Positions 8,271-16,165 of a DNA stretch of 40,918 nucleotides are shown here, piece after piece. Made by a program: the position numbers and the translations under genes. The notes under the pieces were generated by a model. The model was not told the DNA's origin. It saw only the letters and a program-made list of their open reading frames with translations, and did no database searches. Location: contig CALCWC010000144.1 in the NCBI GenBank assembly GCA_937905985.1, forward strand, positions 1 through 40,918, given 5' to 3'. Source of the DNA: an uncultured Verrucomicrobiales bacterium. Lineage in GTDB: Bacteria > Verrucomicrobiota > Verrucomicrobiia > Verrucomicrobiales > Akkermansiaceae. The first letter of the stretch is position 1, and each line of letters starts with the position of its first letter.

Positions 8271-8671
8271 GCCTGTGGGTGGATGATATAGTTGGTGACG
8301 CGGACGGTGGAGACGAGCGTATCGCCGCAGGTGATGTCCACGTTCCAGAGGTGGGTTTTGCGGCCGCGGTGGATGAGGCGCGCGGTGGCGTGGAGGGTGG
8401 AGCCGAGGGGCGCGGGTGCCACGTGGCTGCCGCTCACATGCATACCGCAGACGGCTTCTCCCGCCGCGCAGAGCCGCATGGAGCCGTGCCCCGCCAGGTT
8501 TTCCGCCAGTGCCAGGTTCACGCCGCCATGCACCATGCCGAACGGCTGGCAGCAGCGTTCCGTCACCTCCAGCTCCGCCTCCGCCAAGCCCTCCTCGCGG
8601 GCGGGCAACGTGCGGATGCCGAGGGCGTCTTCAAAGGACTTTCCCAACAGGGGCATGGAGATGTCGCTCAT
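8267..8671 (-). CDS. menI: Hotdog-fold thioesterase, probable DHNA-CoA thioesterase
   Basis: A 134-residue single hotdog domain of the PaaI/YdiI group. It has the HGGVNLALAENLAG segment (about residues 48-61), whose Glu aligns with the catalytic Glu of E. coli MenI/YdiI, and a SGSHVAPAPLGS strand. These enzymes cleave acyl-CoA thioesters. The position directly before menF and menD makes 1,4-dihydroxy-2-naphthoyl-CoA the likely substrate, but that is an inference from context because hotdog sequences do not fix substrate. The gene is 15 bp after the RsmA-Nudix gene and overlaps menF by 4 bp. Confidence 0.8.
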   Translation of the reverse strand: MSDISMPLLGKSFEDALGIRTLPAREEGLAEAELEVTERCCQPFGMVHGGVNLALAENLAGHGSMRLCAAGEAVCGMHVSGSHVAPAPLGSTLHATARLIHRGRKTHLWNVDITCGDTLVSTVRVTNYIIHPQA

Positions 8672-8686
8672 GTGGTTGAATGGGGG

Positions 8687-10030
8687 TTAGGCGTCTATCA
8701 TGGGGCGGACCTTGTGCCAGCAGAGGGCGAAGCTGGCGGCGAAATCCTGCGGGCGGCGCTCCAGCCAGGTGTCGATGAGCCGCGCGGGGAACGACAGCAC
8801 GCCCTCGATTTCCGCGGCGGGGAAGGTGACGCGGCCGCTGTACAGCGCGGCGTAGAGGTGTACGTGCTCCATGCCGGTGCCTTCGGTGGGCGGCAGGGTG
8901 CCGACCTCCACCAGGCGGGCATCCGTGATACCCAGCTCCTCTTCCAGCTCGCGGCGCGCGGCGGTCTCGTAGTCTTCCCCGGCGTCCAAGTGGCCGGCGG
9001 CGGAGGAATCCCACACGCCGGGCTGGCGGTCCTTCAGGCGGGAGCGCTTTTGCAGCAGGCAATCGTGCTTCTTGTTGAACACCAGCACATGCACGGCGCG
9101 GTGGATGAGGCCCTGCTCATGCACCTCCCGGCGCGAGGCCTGGCGCAGCACGTTGTCGTTCTCGTCCACCACGTCGAACATCTCGTCATCGCGCTGCGGC
9201 GTGTCGTGGAGCGGGTGGGGGTCATAGGCGTTGGTGAGCTGCACCCACTGGCGCAGCCCCAGCTCTTCCGGGCGCGCGGTGGGCGAGATGCCAAGCCGCG
9301 CGGAAACATCCGCCCAGGCGGGGGAATCCGGCAGCTGCTTGTGCATCTGCTTGCGGCGCTGGGAGAAGCAGCGGCGCATCAGCTCGTCCATCAGGCGGTG
9401 GTCGTACGGCGGCAGCTCGTCAGCCGGGCGCGGCGTGAGCAGCATCACCGTGGAATCTATCTTGGGCCGCGGGGAAAACGCTTCCGGCGGCACCGTCTTG
9501 AGCGCCCGCGGCACCCAGTCCATCTGGATGCGCAGTGAAAGCAGCCCGTATGCATCATCCCCCGGCTGCGCCAGGATGCGGTCGATGAATTCCTTCTGCA
9601 GCATCACCACCGCGCGCTCCACCGCGCAGGGCGAGGTCAGGAAATTGGCCAGGATGGCACCGCCCGCGGAATACGGCAGGTTGCCCATGAACTTGACCGG
9701 CTGCTCCGCGAAGAGGGGCAGGGGATTCCAGCTCGCGCCGTCGGCGTGGTGTACCTCCACATGGGCGTCGTTCGCCCAGCGTTCCTTCTGGTAGGCGGCC
9801 AGGCGGGCATCGAACTCCACGAGGATGAGCTTGCGGCAGAGCGGGGCGATGTGCTCGGTGAGGGCACCGGTGCCGGGACCCACCTCCACCACGCAGTCTT
9901 GCGGCCCAATCTCCAGCTGGGCCACAATCCATTTGGCGATGTTCTCATCCACCAGGAAATTCTGGCCGAGCGATTTGCTGGGGGCCACCCCCGTGCGCTC
10001 CAGGACCTCGTGAATTTGCGTAGCGTTCAT
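8687..10030 (-). CDS. rsmA: RsmA (KsgA) 16S rRNA dimethyladenosine transferase fused to a Nudix hydrolase
   Basis: One 447-residue reading frame contains two full domains. Residues 1-270 are RsmA/KsgA: SLGQNFL near residue 20, SAM motif I VVEVGPGTGALTE and the catalytic NLPY motif (GNLPYSAGG). This enzyme dimethylates two adjacent adenines in helix 45 of 16S rRNA. Residues about 280-430 are a YfcD/IDI-like Nudix hydrolase: EMFDVVDEND, HRAVHVLVFN and a complete Nudix box (about 343-365) matching G-x5-E-x7-REUxEExGU. No stop or frameshift lies between them. The Nudix substrate is unknown; this subgroup acts on nucleoside or isoprenoid diphosphates. The gene heads the men operon. The ATG at 10030 sits 8 bp after a good -10. 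Confidence 0.92.
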   Translation of the reverse strand: MNATQIHEVLERTGVAPSKSLGQNFLVDENIAKWIVAQLEIGPQDCVVEVGPGTGALTEHIAPLCRKLILVEFDARLAAYQKERWANDAHVEVHHADGASWNPLPLFAEQPVKFMGNLPYSAGGAILANFLTSPCAVERAVVMLQKEFIDRILAQPGDDAYGLLSLRIQMDWVPRALKTVPPEAFSPRPKIDSTVMLLTPRPADELPPYDHRLMDELMRRCFSQRRKQMHKQLPDSPAWADVSARLGISPTARPEELGLRQWVQLTNAYDPHPLHDTPQRDDEMFDVVDENDNVLRQASRREVHEQGLIHRAVHVLVFNKKHDCLLQKRSRLKDRQPGVWDSSAAGHLDAGEDYETAARRELEEELGITDARLVEVGTLPPTEGTGMEHVHLYAALYSGRVTFPAAEIEGVLSFPARLIDTWLERRPQDFAASFALCWHKVRPMIDA

Positions 10031-10038
10031 CCGCCACC

Positions 10039-10067
10039 ATTGTAGCGCGTGTGCGCGGATTTCGCAA
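10039..10067 (-). promoter_or_regulatory. Promoter of the rsmA-men operon
   Basis: Minus-strand TTGCGA (10062-10067), a 17-bp spacer and TACAAT (10039-10044). Eight bases separate the -10 from the ATG at 10030, so transcription should begin at or within about two bases of the start codon (leaderless mRNA). Confidence 0.65.
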
Positions 10068-10083
10068 GCGCATTACTATTTCC

Positions 10084-10112
10084 TTGCAACAAGGGCCAAA
10101 ATCACATACAAT
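10084..10112 (+). promoter_or_regulatory. Promoter of pyrD
   Basis: TTGCAA (10084-10089), a 17-bp spacer and TACAAT (10107-10112), giving a leader of about 30 nt before the GTG start at 10149. It is divergent from the rsmA promoter, with 16 bp between the two -35 boxes. Confidence 0.65.
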
Positions 10113-10148
10113 CTCCCCCAAGCGGTGGACCGTTGATGCGCCTGCACC

Positions 10149-11204
10149 GTGAGTCACCATCCATTCGTGAATCCCAAGTTATACCAGTTAGCCAAGTCCG
10201 CTCTCTTCCACCTGGACCCGGAGAGCGCCCATTCCCTCACCCTGGCGGGGCTTCGCATGGCGGAGCGCCTGCACATGGTTTCCCTGCTGGCAGGCCAGCG
10301 CGTGGAGGACCCCGTGACCGTGATGGGGCTGAAGTTCCCCAACCGCGTGGGCCTGGCGGCAGGCATGGACAAGGAGGCCAACACAGTGGCCGCCTTCGGG
10401 CATTTGGGTTTCGGATTCGTGGAGGTGGGCACCCTCACCCCGCGCCCCCAGCCGGGCAACCCCAAGCCTCGTCTCTTCCGCTGCATTCCCCAGCAGGCCA
10501 TCATCAACCACATGGGTATCAACAACCCCGGCATCGACCGCGGCGTGGAGAACATCCTCGCCACCAAAAACTTCAACGGCGTGCTGGGCGTCAATATCTC
10601 CAAGAACAAGGTCACGCCCAATGCGGAGGCCAACCACGACTATGTGAGCTGCTTCCGCGCGGCGTGGGATGTGGCGGACTACGTGACGGTGAACTTTTCC
10701 TGCCCGAACGTGCCGAACCTGCAGGAGCTGGCGCAGGCAGACACCGCCGCGGAGCTTCTCTCCCAGCTCAAGAGCGAGCAGGCCAACCTGTCTGCCGAAA
10801 CCGGGCGCTACGTGCCGCTGGTGATGAAGGTGTCGCCCGACATGTCGGAGCGGCAGATAGCGGAGTTGTGCCAGGTGTTCCTGAACTGCCAGCTGGACGG
10901 TCTCATCTGCACCAACACCACCACCTCCCGCGAGGGCGTGGAGGGCCACCCCGCAGCAGGGGAGAGCGGCGGCCTTTCCGGCAAACCCCTCTACAACCGC
11001 GCCAACGAGACCCTGGAGGCTTTCGCCCAAGGCCTCCACGGTGAAATCCCCATCATCGGCACCGGCGGCATCTTCTCCGCCGAGGATGCCGTGGGCAAGA
11101 TCCGCGCCGGCGCCTCCCTGGTGCAGCTCTATTCCGGCTTCATCTACAACGGCCCGCCCCTGGTGCATGCCGCCGCCGCCGCCATTCGCGATATGGCACG
11201 CTGA
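10149..11204 (+). CDS. pyrD: Dihydroorotate dehydrogenase, class 2 type with a Cys at the catalytic-base position
   Basis: PyrD oxidises dihydroorotate to orotate in pyrimidine synthesis; class 2 enzymes are membrane-associated and pass electrons to quinone. The 351-residue product has the class 2 N-terminal helical extension (residues 1-45, e.g. LFHLDPESAHSLTLAGLR), FPNRVGLAAGMDKEAN, EVGTLTPRPQPGNPKPR and the late IGTGGIFSAEDA phosphate loop. The unusual point is N-F-S-C-P-N at residues 182-187. Class 2 enzymes have N-x-S-S-P-N with the second Ser as base, whereas class 1 enzymes have Cys there. The start is a GTG, chosen because the class 2 N-terminus begins here. A nearby menaquinone operon fits quinone use. 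Confidence 0.92.
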   Translation: MSHHPFVNPKLYQLAKSALFHLDPESAHSLTLAGLRMAERLHMVSLLAGQRVEDPVTVMGLKFPNRVGLAAGMDKEANTVAAFGHLGFGFVEVGTLTPRPQPGNPKPRLFRCIPQQAIINHMGINNPGIDRGVENILATKNFNGVLGVNISKNKVTPNAEANHDYVSCFRAAWDVADYVTVNFSCPNVPNLQELAQADTAAELLSQLKSEQANLSAETGRYVPLVMKVSPDMSERQIAELCQVFLNCQLDGLICTNTTTSREGVEGHPAAGESGGLSGKPLYNRANETLEAFAQGLHGEIPIIGTGGIFSAEDAVGKIRAGASLVQLYSGFIYNGPPLVHAAAAAIRDMAR

Positions 11205-11242
11205 TGCGCGCAAAAAAACTTGCGCGGGGATGCATTTGCTGG

Positions 11243-11271
11243 TTGCAGAAGGGGGTGAAGTGTGCTAGCAT
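11243..11271 (+). promoter_or_regulatory. Promoter of the exported-protein trio
   Basis: TTGCAG (11243-11248), a 17-bp spacer and TAGCAT (11266-11271), 34 bp before the ATG at 11306. It indicates that the trio is transcribed separately from pyrD. Confidence 0.55.
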
Positions 11272-11305
11272 ACAGGCTGATACGCATCTTTCACCCCCAT
11301 TAGCC

Positions 11306-12895
11306 ATGAAACGTTCACTGATTGCCATCGCCCTGTCGGCCTGCCTTGTCTCCACAGCCGCAGCCAAGCAGCTTTACAACATCACCCTTTCCGACACCAG
11401 CCGCTACACAAACTGCTCTGTCATCATCCAGGGCAGCACCGAAACCAAGTTCAACGGCATCGACAAGGAGGGATTCGTCATCTCCAAGACGGTGAAGAAC
11501 GATGAAATCCTGGTGATGGCTCCCGTGGAGAAGGAGGAGCCCGCCCCGAAGCCGAAGGCGGAGGAACAGCCCCAGGAGGAGGTGAAGCAGGACCAGCCCG
11601 CACCCCAGGCCGAGGAGCAGCCCCAAGAGGAAACACCCGCGGCAGAGACGCCCCAGGAGCAGGCCCAGCCCGCGCCGCTGGAGTTCAGCGCCATCGCGGA
11701 TTCCCTCCACAAGCAGCTCGATGAGGCCGACAAGGCCATCGCCGCCATCAAGGCTCCCAAGTTCTCGCTGGAGCGCCGCGCCAAGCGCGTTCGCGAGACG
11801 GTGGACCGCAAGCTGGCAGACGTGGAGAAGCTGGCCCAGCAGGTGACGGATGCTCGCGCTGCGCTCGAGGCCTCCAACACGAACCCCTACACCTTTGAAA
11901 TCGTCACCCCGGAGCAGCGCACCCAGCTTGAAGCGGACGGCAAGGCCGCGTATGATGCCATGGTGGCGGACATGAAGACCGGCAAGAACAGCCGCCGCGT
12001 GGGCGGTCTCTCCAAGTTCGAGGAGATGCGCACGCGCTTCCAGGGCGTCCCGGAGTACAAGCAGGCTCACTCTTGGTACATTTCCACCCTCAAGGAACTC
12101 CACAAGAAGTGGGGCAAGATGCGCGACAACGAGGACAACCGCCGCCGCAAGTATGTGGGCGAGCGCCGCGAGAAGCTGGACCAGGAGGACCAGAAGGAGA
12201 TAGAGAAGGTCACCAAGATGCTGGAGGACGAGAACGAGAAGTACGAGACCGCCTGGATCACGCCCTCCCCGCATAACGCCCGCATGCTGGAAACCGCCGT
12301 CTCCCGCATTGAGGACGCCCTGCGCCGCAACACCCATGAGAAGATGGATGAAGCCGTGGGCAAGGTGCCGGAAATGCTCAACGCCTTCTGGGCCGAGATG
12401 GACAAGGCCAAGGCCCTGCTGGATGCCGGCAAGTGCGCGGAGGCTCGCGAGCTCCTCAACAAGAGCACCATCTTCAAGAGCCTCATCGGCCTCAACCGCA
12501 ACCTCTTCCCGGAGGACTACCGCAAGCCCATCTCCGACCAGCGCCGAGACCTTGAAAACACCATCCGCGAGCGCGAGCGCGAGCTCATGCGCGCCAAGCG
12601 CACGCTGGACGGCTCCACCTCCCGCCTGGAGCGCGCCGTGGAAAGCCTGGCTCGCCAGATTGAGGCCCTGAACCCCGACATTGAGCGCGCCATGGAGGCC
12701 GAGGCTGAGAAGTCCGCCGAAGCCGAAGCTGCCGACAAGCCCGCCGCCGATGAGGAGGATGGGGAAACCGCCGGGGAGGAGCCCGCCGACGACAAGGCCG
12801 AGGCGGAAGACGGCAAGCCCGAGGAAACGCCTGCCGATGACAAGGCAGAGGACAACAAGGATGCGGACCAGCCCGCCGACGAGGAAGAGAAATGA
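11306..12895 (+). CDS. Exported coiled-coil protein with acidic tail, function unknown
   Basis: A 529-residue protein with a clean Sec signal (MKRSLIAIALSACLVSTAAA, cleavage near residue 20). A short beta-type domain of about 50 residues follows, then a Glu/Pro/Gln-rich linker (about 72-130). Long charged helices rich in Glu, Lys and Arg (about 140-470) follow, and the last 60 residues are an almost purely acidic Glu/Asp/Ala/Pro tail. I do not recognise a family. The composition suggests an extended periplasmic scaffold or a surface-binding rod. An upstream in-frame extension to 11204 is rejected because the signal peptide begins at 11306. It overlaps the next gene by ATGA, so the products are probably made in proportion. 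Confidence 0.8.
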   Translation: MKRSLIAIALSACLVSTAAAKQLYNITLSDTSRYTNCSVIIQGSTETKFNGIDKEGFVISKTVKNDEILVMAPVEKEEPAPKPKAEEQPQEEVKQDQPAPQAEEQPQEETPAAETPQEQAQPAPLEFSAIADSLHKQLDEADKAIAAIKAPKFSLERRAKRVRETVDRKLADVEKLAQQVTDARAALEASNTNPYTFEIVTPEQRTQLEADGKAAYDAMVADMKTGKNSRRVGGLSKFEEMRTRFQGVPEYKQAHSWYISTLKELHKKWGKMRDNEDNRRRKYVGERREKLDQEDQKEIEKVTKMLEDENEKYETAWITPSPHNARMLETAVSRIEDALRRNTHEKMDEAVGKVPEMLNAFWAEMDKAKALLDAGKCAEARELLNKSTIFKSLIGLNRNLFPEDYRKPISDQRRDLENTIRERERELMRAKRTLDGSTSRLERAVESLARQIEALNPDIERAMEAEAEKSAEAEAADKPAADEEDGETAGEEPADDKAEAEDGKPEETPADDKAEDNKDADQPADEEEK

Positions 12896-13296
12896 ACGCC
12901 CTGAACTGGATGCCCGTGCTGCTGCCCGCCGTGCTGGCGGTGCAGGCCACCGCGCTGGAGCCCGCCGTGCAGCAGGCTTTTGAGCGCTATCTGGCCATTC
13001 CCCCCGCCGTGCTGCCTGTGCTGCAGGGCGTGAAGGACAAGGCCACCGCGGATGCCGCCGCGCCCAAGCTGAAAGAGGCCCTGGCCACCGTGTACGATGC
13101 GCGCGATGCCCTCAAGGGCATCAAGCAGCTCTCCGAGGCCGACGCCGCCGAGGTGAAGGAACGCTACGAGAAGCCCATGCGCGAGGAATGGGGCAAGCTC
13201 TACCAAGAGATTTACCGCCTGCAGCAGGTCAAGTGCTACAACTCGGAGGAGTTTTTCAAGCTCTTCTCCTACATGTGCCTTATGCTGGAAAAATGA
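12892..13296 (+). CDS. Small exported helical protein, paralogue of the next gene product
   Basis: This 134-residue protein starts with a hydrophobic signal-like segment (residues 5-22, ending near VQATALEP). The rest is predicted helical and contains VLPVLQGVKDKATADAA, KQLSEADAAEVKERYEKP and two C-terminal cysteines. The core aligns by eye, without gaps, with the product of the following gene: V-L-x-V-L, D-x-x-T-A-x-A-A, Q-L-S and R-Y-x-x-P occur in the same order. Both ends of the gene overlap neighbours by ATGA (12892-12895 and 13293-13296). Function is unknown; an exported partner of the preceding coiled-coil protein is the simplest reading. Confidence 0.78.
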   Translation: MNALNWMPVLLPAVLAVQATALEPAVQQAFERYLAIPPAVLPVLQGVKDKATADAAAPKLKEALATVYDARDALKGIKQLSEADAAEVKERYEKPMREEWGKLYQEIYRLQQVKCYNSEEFFKLFSYMCLMLEK

Positions 13297-13745
13297 AGAC
13301 GTCACCCGCCATTATCCTTCCGCTTGCCTTATGTGCCGTAACCGCGGCTGAGCCTGCACCCGCACCGGCCCAGCCCACACAGGCATCCCAAGAGGAAGCC
13401 CGCGCCGTTTCCCCCGCAGAGAACCACATCCGCGCCGGCATCGTCATCACCGCCAAGGTGCTGGATGTCCTTTCCAAAATTCAGGACCGCGACACCGCCG
13501 AGGCCGCCGTGGCACCCCTCATGCGCTTGGGGGAGGAACTGACCCTCTGGGCCAAGGCCACCGCCACCCTGCCGCAGCTTTCCGATCTGGAGCGCATGGA
13601 GATGGAGGACCGCTACATGCCCGTCATCAAGCGCGTCAACGACCGCATCAAGTCCCAGAGCGAGCGTATTGCCGCCGCTGAGTTCTACGGTTCCAGGAAC
13701 CTGCCGGCCGCCCTCGTCCACATTGTCCAATCCACCGCGCAGTAG
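13293..13745 (+). CDS. Small exported helical protein, second paralogue
   Basis: A 150-residue protein with a signal peptide (MKTSPAIILPLALCAVTAAE, cleavage near residue 18). A Pro/Ala/Gln linker follows, then a helical domain containing VLDVLSKIQDRDTAEAA, PQLSDLERMEMEDRYMP and a YGSRN segment. This core matches the preceding gene product, so the two arose by tandem duplication or are members of one family. The start at 13293 is fixed by the signal peptide and by the ATGA overlap with the previous stop. A longer in-frame extension upstream has no signal character. The gene ends 28 bp before the convergent MATE gene; no terminator was recognised there. Confidence 0.78.
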   Translation: MKTSPAIILPLALCAVTAAEPAPAPAQPTQASQEEARAVSPAENHIRAGIVITAKVLDVLSKIQDRDTAEAAVAPLMRLGEELTLWAKATATLPQLSDLERMEMEDRYMPVIKRVNDRIKSQSERIAAAEFYGSRNLPAALVHIVQSTAQ

Positions 13746-13773
13746 GTGGATTGGCTATTGCAAGTTCACCGCG

Positions 13774-15501
13774 TCAAGTGGCGGAAAACCTGAACACCTG
13801 GCGGTTGAAGCTGGTGGTGAGCTGGTAGTGGCGCAGGGTGTGCTGCTCCATCATGCTGGAAACCACGAAGCTGCGGAAGGAGGAGACGGGGCTGTCGGAA
13901 TCCGTGATGTCGAAGATGGTGCCGGTGTCGCGTGAGACGAAGGTGATTTCCTTCCCGGTGAAGATGGTGCATTCCGCAATGATGCGGCGCCCGGCGTTCT
14001 TCTCCATGGTGAGCATGTAGAGCTCCTCCACCAGCATCATAACCTTGAACATGGTCTCTGTGCCCACATGGTGCACCTTCAAGAATTCCTCCACGTGGCG
14101 TTGCAGGGTGAAAATGTTGTCCACGTTGAGAATCATGTCGCGGGAGAGCAGGGTGAGCCCCTCGTTCTCTAGCAGCAGGGGGAACACCTTCTGCCCGTAG
14201 CGCTTCCAAACAACGATAGCTGCCAGGGCGAGCGCCGCCACCGGCGCCAGCATGACGCCAACCCACATGCCTTCCAGCCCGAAGACCGCACCCAGGCCCA
14301 CCGGCAGTGCCAGGCTGAACACCAGATCCCGCATCAGGATGATGCCCACGCTCAGCCTCACCCTCTCCACCATCAGGTAGTAGGAGCAGTACAGGAAGAG
14401 CACGGAGTACACCAGCGGGATGGGCGTGAGGATGCGCGCCGCCGTCACCACGGCATTGGCAATGTCCGGCTCGTCGATGTTGAAGGCGGAGGGTAGAAGC
14501 CCGGCGCAGGCGGAGAGCAGCACGGAGCCGATGATTCCCTCCGCCACGGCGAGCTTGGTACACAGGCGCATGGCCTTTCTGATTCCGGCGTTGTTGTTCT
14601 CGCCGCGGTAGACGCCGACGATGGGCTGCGCAGCCTGGCCGATGGCATCGGTGAGGATACACATCTCCACCAGGAAGATAACCACGGTGAGTACCGGCAG
14701 GTAGGCCTCTCCGTACATGGCGATGATGAACTTGGTCAGGATGAGGGAGAACAGCCCGGAGTAGAGCAGGGGCAGCGTATCATCCAGACTGTAGCGAGAG
14801 TTGTAGATAAAATCGCGCCACTTGAAATACCAGCGGAAATGGATGGAGTTGCCGGGGCGCAGGAAATGCAGCAGGCACACCAGCAGGGCCAGCGCGCTGC
14901 TGCACGCCACCCCCAGGCTGATGCCGGCTATCCCCATCATACTGCAGAACCAGTACGGCAGGATGAGGTTGCCCGCCAGCTGTACCACAATCGCCACGTT
15001 GCAGATGCGCGAATCGCCGTCGTTGTACACGGCCGTTTGCAGCAGCGTGAGCGGCGGGTCCACCACCAACAGCAGTAACAGGTACGGCCAGTACTCGTAG
15101 AACAGCGGGTACAGCCTGTCCGATGCCCCCATGAACGCGTAGTAGGCATCCCGCCCCAGATAGCACACCAGCGCCAGCGCCAGACCCGACACCACAGAGA
15201 AAATCACCGCCTGGCCGTACTGCCGGTATGCCTCCGTCTCGTCGCACCGCCCCAGCTCGTAGGAATAGCGGTAGCCCGCTCCCGTGGCATTGAGCACGCT
15301 CAGCAGCAGGCCGAGCGCCAGCACGGGCAGCGTGAGGTTGATCACGGAGATGCCTTCCTCCCCATAGTATTGCGCGGCCACCACGATACCCGTCATGGCC
15401 ACCACTAGCTCGGCGAATCGCTGGAACGTGGCTGTCGCCAGCAGCTCGCCTATTATCACACCGCAAAACTGAGCGCGCAGTCCCATCATGTCCGCCCCCA
15501 T
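13774..15501 (-). CDS. MATE-family transporter fused to a C-terminal anti-sigma-like ATPase domain
   Basis: The 575-residue product has about twelve hydrophobic helices over residues 1-440 arranged as in MATE/MOP exporters, with a repeat-like halfway break. About 130 soluble residues follow (445-575). That tail resembles a small GHKL/RsbW-type ATP-binding domain: a helix with LVEELYML near residue 490 (N-box region, but degenerate) and RDTGTIFDITD near 524-534, recalling the D-x-G turn. ATP binding is therefore possible but not shown; key G-box glycines are not obvious. MATE proteins usually stop after helix 12. The substrate is unknown. ATGs also occur at 15489 and 15486, closer to the first helix. 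The gene stands alone. Confidence 0.82.
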   Translation of the reverse strand: MGADMMGLRAQFCGVIIGELLATATFQRFAELVVAMTGIVVAAQYYGEEGISVINLTLPVLALGLLLSVLNATGAGYRYSYELGRCDETEAYRQYGQAVIFSVVSGLALALVCYLGRDAYYAFMGASDRLYPLFYEYWPYLLLLLVVDPPLTLLQTAVYNDGDSRICNVAIVVQLAGNLILPYWFCSMMGIAGISLGVACSSALALLVCLLHFLRPGNSIHFRWYFKWRDFIYNSRYSLDDTLPLLYSGLFSLILTKFIIAMYGEAYLPVLTVVIFLVEMCILTDAIGQAAQPIVGVYRGENNNAGIRKAMRLCTKLAVAEGIIGSVLLSACAGLLPSAFNIDEPDIANAVVTAARILTPIPLVYSVLFLYCSYYLMVERVRLSVGIILMRDLVFSLALPVGLGAVFGLEGMWVGVMLAPVAALALAAIVVWKRYGQKVFPLLLENEGLTLLSRDMILNVDNIFTLQRHVEEFLKVHHVGTETMFKVMMLVEELYMLTMEKNAGRRIIAECTIFTGKEITFVSRDTGTIFDITDSDSPVSSFRSFVVSSMMEQHTLRHYQLTTSFNRQVFRFSAT

Positions 15502-15561
15502 CCTACCACACCTCCCTTCCTTCGCGCGAGCGTTTTTTTATGGATGCACTGCAAGTTTTGC

Positions 15562-15590
15562 TTGACAAGGCGGCTCTCACAGTGTACCTT
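15562..15590 (+). promoter_or_regulatory. Promoter of rplI
   Basis: Perfect -35 TTGACA (15562-15567), a 17-bp spacer and TACCTT (15585-15590), 28 bp before the ATG. One of the strongest promoters of the window, as expected for a ribosomal protein gene. Confidence 0.7.
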
Positions 15591-15618
15591 TCCGCCACCT
15601 AACCCGAATATACTGATT

Positions 15619-16140
15619 ATGGCTAACATGAAAGTTATTCTCGCTACGAAGATTGCAGGTCTGGGCTGTGAAGCCGACCTCGTTACCGTGAAGGCTGGCT
15701 ACGGCCGCAACTACCTGATCCCCCAGGGGCTCGCGTTTGAGGCTACTCCCGCCAACCAGCGTTTCATCAACATGCTCCAGAAGAAGCGTGCCGAGCGCGA
15801 GGCCGCTGAGCTCGCCAACTTCAAGGAGATTGCCGCCAAGATTGCGGAGGTCACCGTCGACCTCGTCCTGGAGGCCGGCGAGAAGGGCAAGGTGTTCGGC
15901 GCCATCACCAATCAGCAGATTGCGGAAGGCCTCGCCAAGCTCGGCATCGAAATCGACCGCCACAGCATCGAGCTCGAGAAGCCCCTCAAGAAGTCCGGCG
16001 TCTACGAGATTCCCGCCAAGCTTCACCCGGAGGTCACCGCCACCATCAAGGTCTCCCTGGACGTCAAGGGCGAGGTGGCAGAGGCTCCCAAGAAGGAGGA
16101 AGCTCCCGCTCCCGCAGAGGAAGCCCCCGCAGAGGCCTAA
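15619..16140 (+). CDS. rplI: 50S ribosomal protein L9
   Basis: L9 binds 23S rRNA at the base of the L1 stalk. The 173-residue product shows the N-terminal RNA-binding signature (KVILATKIAGLGCEADLVTV, then KAGYGRNYLIPQGLA) and the long connecting helix (about residues 45-80). The C-terminal domain has FGAITNQQIAEGL. The last 20 or so residues form an Ala/Pro/Glu tail absent from the usual 148-150 residue L9. The start at 15619 gives MANMKVIL; a second ATG at 15628 would begin directly at MKVIL. Unlike many bacteria, rpsF, ssb and rpsR are not adjacent. The gene has its own promoter and terminator. Confidence 0.96.
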   Translation: MANMKVILATKIAGLGCEADLVTVKAGYGRNYLIPQGLAFEATPANQRFINMLQKKRAEREAAELANFKEIAAKIAEVTVDLVLEAGEKGKVFGAITNQQIAEGLAKLGIEIDRHSIELEKPLKKSGVYEIPAKLHPEVTATIKVSLDVKGEVAEAPKKEEAPAPAEEAPAEA

Positions 16141-16165
16141 CCCCATTCAACCTTTCAACCAACCC

